Shown: positions 54,142 through 63,950 of the stretch, piece after piece
Position numbering within the stretch: the first letter of the stretch is position 1
How the letters are laid out: every line of letters begins with the position of its first letter
From: Anaerorudis cellulosivorans
GTDB lineage: Bacteria > Bacteroidota > Bacteroidia > Bacteroidales > Dysgonomonadaceae
Assembly (NCBI RefSeq): GCF_025943985.1
Contig: NZ_JAPCWE010000006.1
Location: forward strand, 1-64,000
Direction of reading: 5' to 3'
DNA length: 64,000 nucleotides
Notes under the pieces: generated by a model
Database searches by the model: none
Told to the model about the DNA's origin: nothing
The model's input: only the letters and a program-made list of their open reading frames with translations
Program-made: the position numbers and the translations under genes

Positions 54142-55266
54142 TTATTTACTCTGATAAACCCGAACATAATCAATCTCGTAGGTTGCCGGAAGAACCGTTT
54201 CGTCTATGCCTTGTGCACCACCCCAGTTGCCTCCCCAAGCAAGATTAAGTTTTAAATAGAACGGTTTGTCGAAAGGCCATGTATTAATATCGCCTTTCCC
54301 ATCGTTAAGAAAAGTAAAATAAGGTTCCCCATCGACAAAAGCCGTGATTTTCTCTGCCGTCCATTCCAGTGCGTAAACATGAAACTCGGTCTCCGCATTT
54401 TGAATTCTTTTGGAAGCCGTCTTCTGTGTTCCGATGGAGTGATTGTAAGCCATAGTGTGTATGGATGCATGGACTACATTCGGATCGTATCCTACATATT
54501 CCATAATATCGATTTCACCGTCGAGCGGCCAATTTTTGAAATCTTTCGGCAACATCCAAAAAGCCGGCCATGTACCTCTTCCGGTCGGCATTAGCAGACG
54601 GGCTTCAAAATAGCCGTATTGCCAACTTTTCACTGTATTCATGCGAATGGAAATTACCTCCGTTCCTCTTTTTTTGGCAATAATTTTTAACGTTCCCTCG
54701 GTAACTACAGCACAAGTATCCGTACCAATAAAACGATCGATATAATTTTGAAGCTCGTTATTTCCCCATCCGTGAGCCCCGGTTTCAAACCACCAGTTGG
54801 TGGTACTCGGCATAGCCGGCTTTCCCTCTTTTTCTCGCGAATCGTTAAATTCATCACTCCACACCAAATTATACCCTTCAGGGACATAATTCTCCTCTTG
54901 TCCTTTTTGTTGGGTTATAGTAACCTTTTTAGTAAAAGCATCGTCGGAAGTAAATATAAGTTGAGCTGTCCGTGGTGTTTCGAAAGGATTTTTTAAAACG
55001 GTAATCCGTAAACTCGTCTGTCCCGAATGCCCTTTCGTTACAGAAAGCATACACCAAAGCTGGCTAGAAGTAACCGTCCAATCGGCATTTGCCGAAACAA
55101 TTATACTTTTCGTTTCTCCGGCACCGGAAAATTCTCCGGGTTCAGGATTAAGCGTAATTTCTATCTGTTTTCCCGGCTCGGGCGGTTCAGGTGTTGGATT
55201 ATCTCCGTCTGAACACGCACCCAACATAAAAGAAGCAATAAGAAATATACTGATCATTTTCTTCAT
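54142..55266 (-). CDS. glycoside hydrolase family 16 beta-glucanase with BACON domain
   Basis: A 374-residue lipoprotein (lipobox LGAC, Cys18, followed by the acidic SDGDNPTPEPPEP spacer typical of surface-exported Bacteroidota lipoproteins). A BACON-like domain (about 35-120) contains IIVSANADWTVTSSQLWCML and RTAQLIFTS. The GH16 domain has LVWSDEFNDS, GWGNNELQNYIDR, WPAFWMLP and GEIDIMEY with nucleophile Glu251 and acid/base Glu256. It is a good candidate for the cell-surface endo-glucanase that starts degradation. It is the first gene after the 55284-55316 hairpin. Confidence 0.95.
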   Translation of the reverse strand: MKKMISIFLIASFMLGACSDGDNPTPEPPEPGKQIEITLNPEPGEFSGAGETKSIIVSANADWTVTSSQLWCMLSVTKGHSGQTSLRITVLKNPFETPRTAQLIFTSDDAFTKKVTITQQKGQEENYVPEGYNLVWSDEFNDSREKEGKPAMPSTTNWWFETGAHGWGNNELQNYIDRFIGTDTCAVVTEGTLKIIAKKRGTEVISIRMNTVKSWQYGYFEARLLMPTGRGTWPAFWMLPKDFKNWPLDGEIDIMEYVGYDPNVVHASIHTMAYNHSIGTQKTASKRIQNAETEFHVYALEWTAEKITAFVDGEPYFTFLNDGKGDINTWPFDKPFYLKLNLAWGGNWGGAQGIDETVLPATYEIDYVRVYQSK

Positions 55267-55283
55267 TATCTTAAACTAGTACA

Positions 55284-55316
55284 AATAAGGCTGCCGCTAT
55301 TCACGGCAGCCTTATT
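55284..55316 (-). other. intercistronic hairpin between the sus block and the hydrolase block
   Basis: A perfect 13-base inverted repeat (55284-55296 and 55304-55316, core AAGGCTGCCG/CGGCAGCCTT) with a 7-base loop. On the minus strand the tail after it is only weakly T-rich. It could act as a partial terminator or as a 3' stabiliser that gives higher susCD than hydrolase mRNA. Confidence 0.75.
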
Positions 55317-55326
55317 AATTATTGTT

Positions 55327-56829
55327 TTATTCGCAAAAAGTAAAATCATCAAAGAAGAACAAACCCTGGCCGGCATGACCCTCTCCGCCAAATTGAATCA
55401 CAATTTTATCATAATCCTGTCGATCACTTACACTGCTGAAATCAAATTCAAGTTCCAACCACCTATCCATCGTAAGGTCTCTTTTTATGATCTCTGTTTG
55501 CGTTTGCCATGCATTATCCCCCATATCGCTGTTTTGCAATTTAACAGCTAACTGCGGACGTAATCTCTTTTCGGTAATCCAATCCCCCGCCACAGCATTT
55601 TCCGTTTCATAATCATTATAAGAAGGGATATACACTTTCACACGAATTTTATTCTGCGTGGTCAAATCAAATTTATAATCGGGCGCAGTAAAAGATAAAT
55701 TGCTATAGAAAGCGGTCGTTTTTTGATAACGATACACTTTATTTGAAGTATTAATGGAAACAGGGGCCGGATTGTCGACAATGCCGCTTAACGGTCCCAT
55801 ATCCTGAGTTACAAAATTAACAGTCAGCTTACCCGATTCAAAATCCTCGAATAAAGGCTTTGCTTTTGGTTCTTTGACTATGGGAGGTGCAGCAACATTC
55901 AGCTCTTCCAGACAATAGACAAAAATCCAATCCTGTCCTTCAACCTGATTATCAACCCGCAAAGCCATCACCTTATCCGTTTGATAAATAATTTCGTAAT
56001 CTTGTGTACCGCAATAATATCCCATGAAAGCATTTCCTGATAAAGTCAACACAGGATATTGTCCGCTTTCATTAATAGAAAAGGTGTAAGAGCCTCCTTC
56101 ATAAGGGAAAAAGACATCATCGCCACTTGATCCTGTCACATTAAATCCTCCGATTGTAGCAGCCGAAGCCTTTCGCCCATATCCTTCACCTGCAGTTTCT
56201 ATTATCAAGCGAGCACCATCCTGAATAAAGGTAAACTTGAAATCGTACATTTTCCACATGCTTTTTTCATTAGGCCCTGCTCCCCACCATTCCTGTGAAT
56301 AACTATTGTGAGGTCCCAACCCAATGTGACCTTTAATATCAAACCCCGTGGCTTGCTTAACTTCTTTTGTAAAATTGTTGTATTGATCAAATACCCATGT
56401 TTTTCCATCCGGATCATCAATTCCTCCGGTCAAATTAACATAAGCCGGTGTACTTATCAATCCAAAATCATTCTCAGTTATATGGATTACTTCGCTATGC
56501 GAAGCGGAAGAACCATCTGCTGCATACAGGGTAAGCGTAACCGTATAATCTCCTTTCATCGGATAAGAACCTGTTGCTTTATTCCCCCTTGCCGTAGAAC
56601 CGTTTCCCAAATCCCAAACAGCAGTAACAGGAAAATTTACCTTTGAAGTATTTGTAAAAAGAATTACATTGTTACTGGTAGCGGAAGGTGCTTGAGAAAA
56701 AGATACGATATCGGCGGTGACTGTACCTAATTCACCTAATGAATACCTGTTATCTTCCTGAGGACTACATGCTGCAAACATAATAGTTGACAGCAATATC
56801 CAAATTCCATTTTTTAATATGCTTTTCAT
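55327..56829 (-). CDS. PKD-domain surface glycan-binding lipoprotein (SusE-position)
   Basis: A 500-residue lipoprotein (lipobox FAAC near residue 21, acidic residues after it). A PKD domain (about 45-118) contains ILFTNTSKVNFPVTAVWDLGNGSTARGNKATGSYPMKGDYTVTLT. The following beta-rich region includes DPDGKTWVFDQYNN. A C-terminal carbohydrate-binding-like segment ends LFFFDDFTFCE. It occupies the position after susD where surface glycan-binding proteins (SusE/F-type) are encoded, so a role in binding beta-glucan at the cell surface is inferred. No catalytic motif is visible. Confidence 0.82.
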   Translation of the reverse strand: MKSILKNGIWILLSTIMFAACSPQEDNRYSLGELGTVTADIVSFSQAPSATSNNVILFTNTSKVNFPVTAVWDLGNGSTARGNKATGSYPMKGDYTVTLTLYAADGSSASHSEVIHITENDFGLISTPAYVNLTGGIDDPDGKTWVFDQYNNFTKEVKQATGFDIKGHIGLGPHNSYSQEWWGAGPNEKSMWKMYDFKFTFIQDGARLIIETAGEGYGRKASAATIGGFNVTGSSGDDVFFPYEGGSYTFSINESGQYPVLTLSGNAFMGYYCGTQDYEIIYQTDKVMALRVDNQVEGQDWIFVYCLEELNVAAPPIVKEPKAKPLFEDFESGKLTVNFVTQDMGPLSGIVDNPAPVSINTSNKVYRYQKTTAFYSNLSFTAPDYKFDLTTQNKIRVKVYIPSYNDYETENAVAGDWITEKRLRPQLAVKLQNSDMGDNAWQTQTEIIKRDLTMDRWLELEFDFSSVSDRQDYDKIVIQFGGEGHAGQGLFFFDDFTFCE

Positions 56830-56860
56830 AATTATTTATTCTTTTAAAAATAGAAATGGA

Positions 56861-58393
56861 TCACTTCCAATTTCCATTTTGTTTTAATTCAAACTCTGTT
56901 CCTTTCGTTTTTTCCATCTCACCTTGCGGAATCGGCAAATATTTCATCCACTCCTCAAAAGTACGCACAGAATTATGTTCGGAATCATTTTCCGTCAAAA
57001 CTGTCGGTGCATCGCCCCAACGCACCAAATCCCAGAAACGCATACCTTCACCTAGAAATTCCCGTCGACGTTCCAATTTGATGCTCTCTTCAGTTGCCGG
57101 AATAGAACCCAAACCTGCACGTGTACGAATCTGATCGAGACACCCTTGTGCGCTAACACCTTGCACTTCTGCCTGACCATGAATTTTCACTAATTCCACA
57201 TAATTCAATAATGTTTCTGCATAACGGAAAATGCGTAAATTGTTGCAGTAATTTAAATCGACATCTCCCGGAGGAGGATTGTATCCGACACGTGCTGCAT
57301 ACTTGCGTTGAAATAATCCGGTATTTTGGAAACGAGCCGTGTAAAGTCCGTCATCCCACTTGTTGATCGATCCATCACGGCGTTTATCGCCTTGTTCATA
57401 CATATCATAAGCTGCCTGACGAACCGGTCCGAAACCCCAACCCCCTTTAAATACACCGTCGGGATCCTTCAAATCGGCAGGTGAAATAAAAGCAGGCAAA
57501 TTCGTTCCGTAGCCCGACCAAGCATTTCCCCATCCTTTTCCTTCAGGGAGTTGGTTACTTTCGAAAATCGATTCTTTACAGAACTCGTTCTCATCTTTCC
57601 ACATAGCATCGAAATCTTCAAACAGTTCATATTTTCCGCTTTTGATAATGGTTGCCATATCGTTTGTTATTTGAGCATATCGGGATTGGTCTTTTTGATA
57701 AAGAACCACTCTCGCCCTCAACATTAATGCAGCAGCACGTGATACCCGCCCCAAATCGTTTCCTGTAGTTTTCATCGGCAAACGACCTTCAACGCAGGCA
57801 AAATCAACATCCTTCATTATTTTATTGTAAATAGAATCGGCCGGTAACTGTTTTGCCATATATGGAGGATCTGAAAGCGGTTTTTCAAAATAAGGAATAT
57901 TACCCCAAAATTTCCAAAGTAAGTGGACATAATATGCCCGCAAAAAATGAGCTTCTGCCTTAAATTGTTCCAATTTCTCCTCTTTCACATTTACAGCATT
58001 ATCGCAAGAAATAATCACATTGTTGCAACGAGCCAAACCCGTAAAATAAATGCTCCATAATCCATCGAGAGTAGAAGCTGCCGTAGAAGTAAATTGGGAT
58101 AATTTGTAAAGTTGTTCCTGGTCACCGGCACTCCCTCCTCCCTTGTACAAATCATCCGAACGAAGGTCCGACATCAACAAAACAGCATTGTAATTGTAGT
58201 TTGCATAACTATCAAACAAAAGAATCTGATATGCAGAGGCAAGATTTGACAAAATGGAACCTTCAGTTGCAGGCCCTCCTGACTCCAATTTTTCAGTAGA
58301 AGAAGCCGTTAAAAAATCATCACTGCAAGAAGTGACAGAAAGCATGCCAATCAAAACTGCCGTTATGATAGATAATAATTGATATTTTTTCAT
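56861..58393 (-). CDS. SusD/RagB family nutrient-binding outer-membrane lipoprotein
   Basis: A 510-residue lipoprotein (lipobox TSC near 23, followed by SDDFL as in most SusD proteins). The N-terminal SusD-like domain (TPR helices, about 40-270) contains AEAHFLRAYYVHLLWKFWGNIPYFEKPL and SRAAALMLRARVVLYQKD. The C-terminal domain has LRIFRYAETLLNYVE and the ending ERRREFLGEGMRFWDLVRWGDA. It caps the SusC pore and binds glycan. It lies 19 bases after susC. Confidence 0.97.
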   Translation of the reverse strand: MKKYQLLSIITAVLIGMLSVTSCSDDFLTASSTEKLESGGPATEGSILSNLASAYQILLFDSYANYNYNAVLLMSDLRSDDLYKGGGSAGDQEQLYKLSQFTSTAASTLDGLWSIYFTGLARCNNVIISCDNAVNVKEEKLEQFKAEAHFLRAYYVHLLWKFWGNIPYFEKPLSDPPYMAKQLPADSIYNKIMKDVDFACVEGRLPMKTTGNDLGRVSRAAALMLRARVVLYQKDQSRYAQITNDMATIIKSGKYELFEDFDAMWKDENEFCKESIFESNQLPEGKGWGNAWSGYGTNLPAFISPADLKDPDGVFKGGWGFGPVRQAAYDMYEQGDKRRDGSINKWDDGLYTARFQNTGLFQRKYAARVGYNPPPGDVDLNYCNNLRIFRYAETLLNYVELVKIHGQAEVQGVSAQGCLDQIRTRAGLGSIPATEESIKLERRREFLGEGMRFWDLVRWGDAPTVLTENDSEHNSVRTFEEWMKYLPIPQGEMEKTKGTEFELKQNGNWK

Positions 58394-58412
58394 ACTTCAA
58401 TATATTAAATGA

Positions 58413-61400
58413 TTAGAAAGATATGTTAGCACCAAGATATACTGTCCTTGATTGAGGATAAACACCCCGATCAACTCCAATCCTGGTATAATCGCCGGTA
58501 GCAACCTCAGGATCAAATCCGTCATAACCGGTAAAAGTCAACAGATTTTCAGCAGAAATGTATATCCGTAATTGCTGAATCGCTGCTTTTTTTGTCCATG
58601 CTACAGGTAAAATATAACCAACTTGTGCTGTTTTTAAGCGCATAAAACTGCCATCTTTGATGTAAAGGTCTGAAGAACGCCAGTTGCCGTTAGGATCGGC
58701 ACTGGTCATCCGCGGAATTGTATTTGAAGTCCCTTCTCCATGCCAACGTTCTAGTATCCATGATGGACGGTTCATTGCCGGTATATCACCACGCATGGAA
58801 AAATCAAACATGTCATTTCCCTGAGTTCCTTGGAAGAAGAAGCTCAAATCAAATCCTTTCCATTCTGCACCAAGCGTCAATCCAAAAGTCCAATCAGGCA
58901 TACCTTTTCCAATTTTTGTTTTATCATTGTCATCTATTGTGCCGTCGCCATTAAAATCAATAAAACGAACATCTCCAGCTTGGGCTTTAGGTTGATACTT
59001 TTGACCTTTTGAATTCACATATCCATCTACCTCTTCTTGATTTTGAAAGATTCCGTCTGTTTTGTAACCATAAAAAAATGGCCACACTTCACCGTTTTTC
59101 CCTTTGATAAAACTTCCAAGCCCTGAAGCACCTGCAGTTTCATAAATGGCTTCTCCGGAGGCATTACCCAGCTTTATCAATTTATTCCTCAAATAAGAGG
59201 CATTGGCTACCACGTTATATTTAAAATCACCAATTGTCTGCCTCCAACCCAATTCAAATTCGAGTCCCCAATTTTCCATATCGCCAACATTGCCTATGGG
59301 AGCACTTTGTCCAACGTAACTCGGTATGGGTTGATCCATTAACATGCCGTTGGTTTCTTTTTTAAAATAATCGAAACTAAAGGTGAGAGCATTGCGTAAA
59401 AAGCGGGCATCGAAACCAAAATCGGTTTGTTCGGATTCTTCCCATTTAACATTGGGATTCGGTAAAGCAGAGGGCGAAGTTCCATATTGCATGGTTCCGG
59501 TTTTTGTTGCTGTTGCAACAGAATACCCACCTCCAAAATAATAATTTTGCCCCCCATCCATCAATGAAGTATAACGGAAATTACCTATATTTTCATTCCC
59601 ATTTTTACCCCAACTGAAACGAAGTTTAAATGAGTCAATCCATTCGGGATGATTTTCCTCAAAAAAGGGTTCGTTTAAGACATTCCATCCTATGGATAAA
59701 GCAGGGAAAACAGCCCATTTGTTGTTTGGTCCAAATCTTGAAGAACCATCACGACGAACTGTTGCTTGCAGCATGTATCGTTCAGCATAGTTGTAATCTA
59801 ATCGCCCAAAATAAGAGGCTAATGAAGTGAAATTATACCCACCCGTTCCGCCATAAATACGCTCTTTGTCACGATCAGCGGTAGCGGCATTTATGGTTGC
59901 CAAAATCGGGTTAGTTCCCAATAAATCATAGTCGCTTCCCCCAAGTTGTCGATAAGTATATTTTTGTGCCGATTGTCCCAATACAAATGTCAAATTATGT
60001 ATATCCGAAAACAATTTGTTATACGTAAACACGTTCTCAACCTGCCATTTATATCCCCGATTCATTTGGCTCCATACGGAACTCTGATTTACATCCTTGC
60101 CCTGCGTAGCCAGAAAATAGGGATACTCATAGCCATCATCGCCCCAAAAAGCAAGATCAAAACCATAGCTGCTTTTAAATTTCAAACCAGGCAACACGTC
60201 TAATTCCCCCCCAAAATGTCCCAACAAATTTATCCGAATTCCAACGGTCCAACCGTGGTTGATTTAACATGGCAACAGGATTAGCAATCTCTTGAAAACC
60301 TGCCGGTGGGATAGAAAAGACCCTCCCCTCTTTATCTGTTACTGCATAAGGATGTGCTGCTAGAATGGTTGAAATCGACTGAATATCGGGATCATTCGAA
60401 GTCTCAGGGGCATAAACAGGAACACGTGGATTAAAAGCTAATGCACTCCCTAAAACAGAACCATATTCAGAATTAGTCTCGATGCCTGTGGAATTATCTC
60501 TAGAATATCCAACATTTACGCCAACCCTTAACTTATTGAAAATATTGCGCTCTTTATCTTCAAACACATTATAGGTTGAATTTGTACGTAAACTCCATCT
60601 TTCATAGTTCGATTTTCCATAATTTCCCCCTATAATACCATCTTGACTGAAATATCCCAAGGAAAGAAAATAGGATATTTTTTCTGAATTTCCACTCATG
60701 CTAAGTTGATGAGTTTGCACAGGCGCATTATAGTTGAATGTTTCTTCTTGCCAATCAGTACCTTTTCCTGCCATAGCGATTTGATCCTTAGTATATCTCG
60801 GTAAATTCCCATCATTAATCTGTGCTTCGTTCATTATTACCATGTATTCTTTAGCATTTAATACCGACTTTTTCTTCCATGGATTTTGCCATCCATAATT
60901 AAAATCATAATTAATAACAGGTTTTCCAATCCCTTTTACAACACCCTCTCCTGTTTTCGTTGTAATCAGAATTACACCGTTAGCAGCTCGAGCTCCATAA
61001 ATTGCAGCTGAAGCAGCATCTTTGAGTACTTCCACGGACTGGATATCGACTGGATTAAGATAATTGATACCGCCATCTACCGGCATTCCATCTACAATAT
61101 AAAGAGGATCACTATTATTCACAGTGCCAATGCCACGAATACGCACTTTGGATTCTGCACCGGGATGGCCGGAACTTTGCGTTATTTGAACTCCGGAAAC
61201 TTTTCCTTTCAAAACATCCTCTATTCGAGAAGGTCTTGGCACGTCCAATTCTTCTGCCGTAACCCTACTAATAGCAGCAGTCACAACACTTTTTTTCTGT
61301 ACCCCATAGCCAATTACCACCAATTCCTCCAGCGTTTTAGCCTCTTCTTCCATCTTAACGTTCAATGTAGTAGGCTCATTAACAGTAAATTCTTGATCGA

Positions 61401-61920
61401 CATATCCGAGATAAGAGAACCGAACTACTGAACCTCTAGGAACAGTCAAAACATAATTACCTTCCAAATCACTTATCGTACCAATCGTTGTTCCCGGCAC
61501 AAAAATATTGGCTCCAATGATTGGCTCACCATTGACGTCTGTAACCTTACCTCTGATTTGAACTTGATTCTGCTGTGAATTTTGTTGACTTGCAGAGGCT
61601 TCTTTCTTAGCCGGTAGGTCAAAAATGTAAATCTTGTTGTCTTTAATCTCGTAACCGATATTACGAGGCAATAACAACTCATCTAATACCTGAGTAAGGT
61701 CGGCATCGGCCACGCGAATAGTTACCCGTTCGTTGAGGTTCACCACCTCTTTACTGTAAGCCAATGTGTAACCTGTTTGCTCAGTAATACTCTCCAACAC
61801 CGTTTTTAAGCTTTTTCGGTTGAAATCCAAACTCACTTTTTGCGCTGAACTTACAGTAAAACTGAACGCCAAAAGAAAGAACAGAATAACCGTACGCTTT
61901 TTGTAAAGAATTCTTCCCAT
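58413..61920 (-). CDS. SusC/RagA TonB-linked outer-membrane protein with STN domain, frameshifted
   Basis: The first frame (60175-61920, 581 codons) and the second (58413-60227) are parts of one gene. Deleting one G from the sense-strand G7 at 60206-60212 gives a continuous 1168-residue SusC. From the N-terminus: signal peptide ending VSSA, STN signalling domain (about 28-80), carboxypeptidase-D-like domain (about 120-205), the VVIGYGVQKK segment, plug domain (about 225-330, with LYIVDGMPVDGG and GARAANGVILITT) and barrel ending VYLGANISF. It imports oligosaccharides and signals to FecR. As read here, the product would stop after about 581 residues, without most of the barrel. Confidence 0.9.
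60206..60212 (-). repeat. homopolymeric tract G7 (sense strand) in susC
   Basis: Seven C on the + strand, seven G in the coding strand. With six G the reading is T-F-W-G-E-L-D-V-L-P-G, which joins the two susC halves; with seven it shifts and stops 12 codons later. It is a candidate slippage site or sequencing error. Confidence 0.9.
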
Positions 61921-62142
61921 GGTTTGTTAATGTATTAAAAATTAAACATAGAGATAAAAATAAACTAACTTCACTTTTAAAATTATTGATGCTTTTAATG
62001 AAATTATTTTTTAATAATTTTGGTATTAATTATTACTTTGACACCGCTAATGCGAAAAGGTATTAGTTAAAAAAGGATAAACATCCAAAATATTAAATTA
62101 GCTCCGTGAAAGAAAAAATAAAAAATAAAAGTAAAAGGATAC

Positions 62143-63138
62143 TTATCTGCTTTTTGCAACAGTAACTTCCATTATACTTCCTCGAGAGGTAAATTTCACA
62201 GGGGCAATTTTTTGCAGTTCGTGCAGTATTTCGGCAATGGTAGTCTGATGTGTTGTAATGGTATACGAATACTCCAATGCTTTCCGATCTTTCACCTCAA
62301 AAGAAACACCATATCTTCTTTCCAACATGCGAAGAACTTCTGCGAGGGGAGTATCATGAAAATAGAAAATATTATTTTTCCATAGCGAAAGATTGGTTGA
62401 TTTTGAAAGATTCCGAACCACCGATTCCCCATTCGTTTTATGGTAAACAAGCTGCTGACCCGGTAAAAGAGAATGCCGATTCCCGGATGTTCGAAACTCA
62501 ATTTTTCCTTCATCTAATACCACTTCTATTTTCTCTTCATCGTTGTATGCCTTTACATTGAACGACGTGCCCAATACTTTCACACTTGTATTGCCTGCAT
62601 GAACAATAAACGGACGTTTTTTTGCGGGCGAAACATTGAAATAGGCTTCCCCTTCAACATATACTTGACGTTTGGTCAACCCAAACTTTTGAGGATAACG
62701 TATTTTGGTATCTGCATTCAGATAAGCTTCGCTTCCATCCTGAAACAAAATTCGGGCACTTTCACCTCTAGGTATATAAATTTCGGCATACGGAGATTTT
62801 CCGAAAAGATCGACTTGGGAATTCAAATATAAACCGAAACCGAGCAAAACAACAAAAGGAATAACAAGGGCTGCCACCCGACAAGAAATACGGACGAATT
62901 GTTTTTTCCGAATTTCTCTGTTAATCTTTGATAAAATAATCTCCGATTGAAGAGAAGAAATCGTTTTCTGACCGGTAAATTCATTCTCCATCAAATAGCT
63001 ATCCCGATCGATCATATCCGACAAAAATTGTTGTCCTTCTATGGTCGAAGAAAACCAATCCACAACACACCGCGCATTTTCTTTGGAAGATGTGCCGTCA
63101 ATTACTTTTTTTATTGTGTCCTTTCCGGATAAACTCAT
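62143..63138 (-). CDS. FecR family anti-sigma factor
   Basis: A 331-residue inner-membrane protein. A cytoplasmic N-terminal part (about 1-85) binds the sigma factor. One membrane helix follows (about 86-105, VAALVIPFVVLLGFGLYL). The periplasmic FecR domain (about 120-215) contains IYIPRGESARILFQDGSEAYLNADTKIRYP and VYVEGEAYFNVSPAKKRPFIVHAGNTSVKVLGTSFNVKAYND. A C-terminal DUF4974 domain with TPLAEVLRMLERRYGVSFEV contacts the STN domain of SusC. It lies between the sigma gene (66-base gap) and susC. Confidence 0.95.
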   Translation of the reverse strand: MSLSGKDTIKKVIDGTSSKENARCVVDWFSSTIEGQQFLSDMIDRDSYLMENEFTGQKTISSLQSEIILSKINREIRKKQFVRISCRVAALVIPFVVLLGFGLYLNSQVDLFGKSPYAEIYIPRGESARILFQDGSEAYLNADTKIRYPQKFGLTKRQVYVEGEAYFNVSPAKKRPFIVHAGNTSVKVLGTSFNVKAYNDEEKIEVVLDEGKIEFRTSGNRHSLLPGQQLVYHKTNGESVVRNLSKSTNLSLWKNNIFYFHDTPLAEVLRMLERRYGVSFEVKDRKALEYSYTITTHQTTIAEILHELQKIAPVKFTSRGSIMEVTVAKSR

Positions 63139-63204
63139 GAAATCAATGTTCTTTTATAAAATAGACACACAAAACGCAAAAAATATGAGTCAAAACCATT
63201 TTTT

Positions 63205-63780
63205 TCAAAACAACATTAATTTTATTTTTCGAAAATAATTCCTGAGCATTTTTATGGATTCCTGGTAATGCGACTTAACGGTATGTATTGAAATACCCAT
63301 TCGGTCAGCAATTTCTTGATTACTAATATTTTCTTCCATTTTCATTTTGCAGATTTCTTTTTTTTGGGGAGGAAGCTTCTCGATACCTTGTTTTAATATT
63401 TCTGATAGCTGCATTTCTTCGAGTAACGTTGGAAAATCTTCATCAGCTGAAATCTCTTCTTGCGCATTCAAATAATTTATCGAAATCATTTTTTTGTTAT
63501 CCCGAAAATAATTCAGAATGTAATTTTTGGTCATGGTATAAAGATAATTTTTCAGATTAATCTCTATCTCGATGTGCCGAGTGCTTTCCCATAATTTCAC
63601 AAACACATGCTGAACGGCTTCCTCAGCTGCTTCCACGTCTTTCAAATAACGCAATGCCAATGAATACAAATAGGAATGATATTTTTGATATATCAAAGCG
63701 AAAGCATCGCTATCTCCTTTCTTAATCAAAAGAAACAAGGCATGATCTTCGTTTTGGACGATGGGAAAATTATCTTTCAT
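63205..63780 (-). CDS. RNA polymerase ECF sigma factor (FecI type)
   Basis: A 191-residue sigma factor from the ATG at 63780 (MKDNFPIVQNEDHALFLLIK). An upstream ATG at 63849 would place the start before the likely -7 box. Region 2 (about 20-95) contains AFALIYQKYHSYLYSLALRYLKDVEAAEEAVQHVFVKLWE. Region 4 (about 125-185) contains LPPQKKEICKMKMEENISNQEIADRMGISIHTVKSHY. It should direct transcription of the downstream susC locus when FecR releases it. Confidence 0.94.
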   Translation of the reverse strand: MKDNFPIVQNEDHALFLLIKKGDSDAFALIYQKYHSYLYSLALRYLKDVEAAEEAVQHVFVKLWESTRHIEIEINLKNYLYTMTKNYILNYFRDNKKMISINYLNAQEEISADEDFPTLLEEMQLSEILKQGIEKLPPQKKEICKMKMEENISNQEIADRMGISIHTVKSHYQESIKMLRNYFRKIKLMLF

Positions 63781-63827
63781 AACCAAAGATAATAATTTGA
63801 AAGTCAAAATATTTTCCAAAAACGAGA

Positions 63828-63835
63828 CAAATATA
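63828..63835 (-). promoter_or_regulatory. promoter -7 box for the sigma factor gene
   Basis: The minus strand reads TATATTTG, matching TAnnTTTG, 47 bases upstream of the ATG at 63780. A TTTG lies 15 bases further upstream, shorter than the usual spacing. Confidence 0.5.
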
Positions 63836-63942
63836 TACATTTCTACCAAACAAATTGCACATTATTTTAATTTTAGGAGTCATGAAATCGTAAATAAATC
63901 CATTAATTTGAATTCTGATTCGCGATTTATAAAGCATTATGT

Positions 63943-63950
63943 TATATTTG
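63943..63950 (+). promoter_or_regulatory. rightward -7 box at the window edge
   Basis: TATATTTG matches TAnnTTTG on the + strand and points out of the window, suggesting a divergent gene just beyond position 64000. No coding start is visible inside the window. Confidence 0.35.

Noticed and set aside
60206-60212. Programmed ribosomal frameshifting at the G7 tract
   Set aside because: No heptameric slippery pattern with a following pseudoknot or internal Shine-Dalgarno was evident. Slippage in DNA or a read error is simpler.
58413-60227. Second half of susC as an independent outer-membrane protein gene starting at 60227
   Set aside because: It lacks a signal peptide and plug domain, and its first residues are out of the susC frame. 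The join at the G7 tract explains it better.
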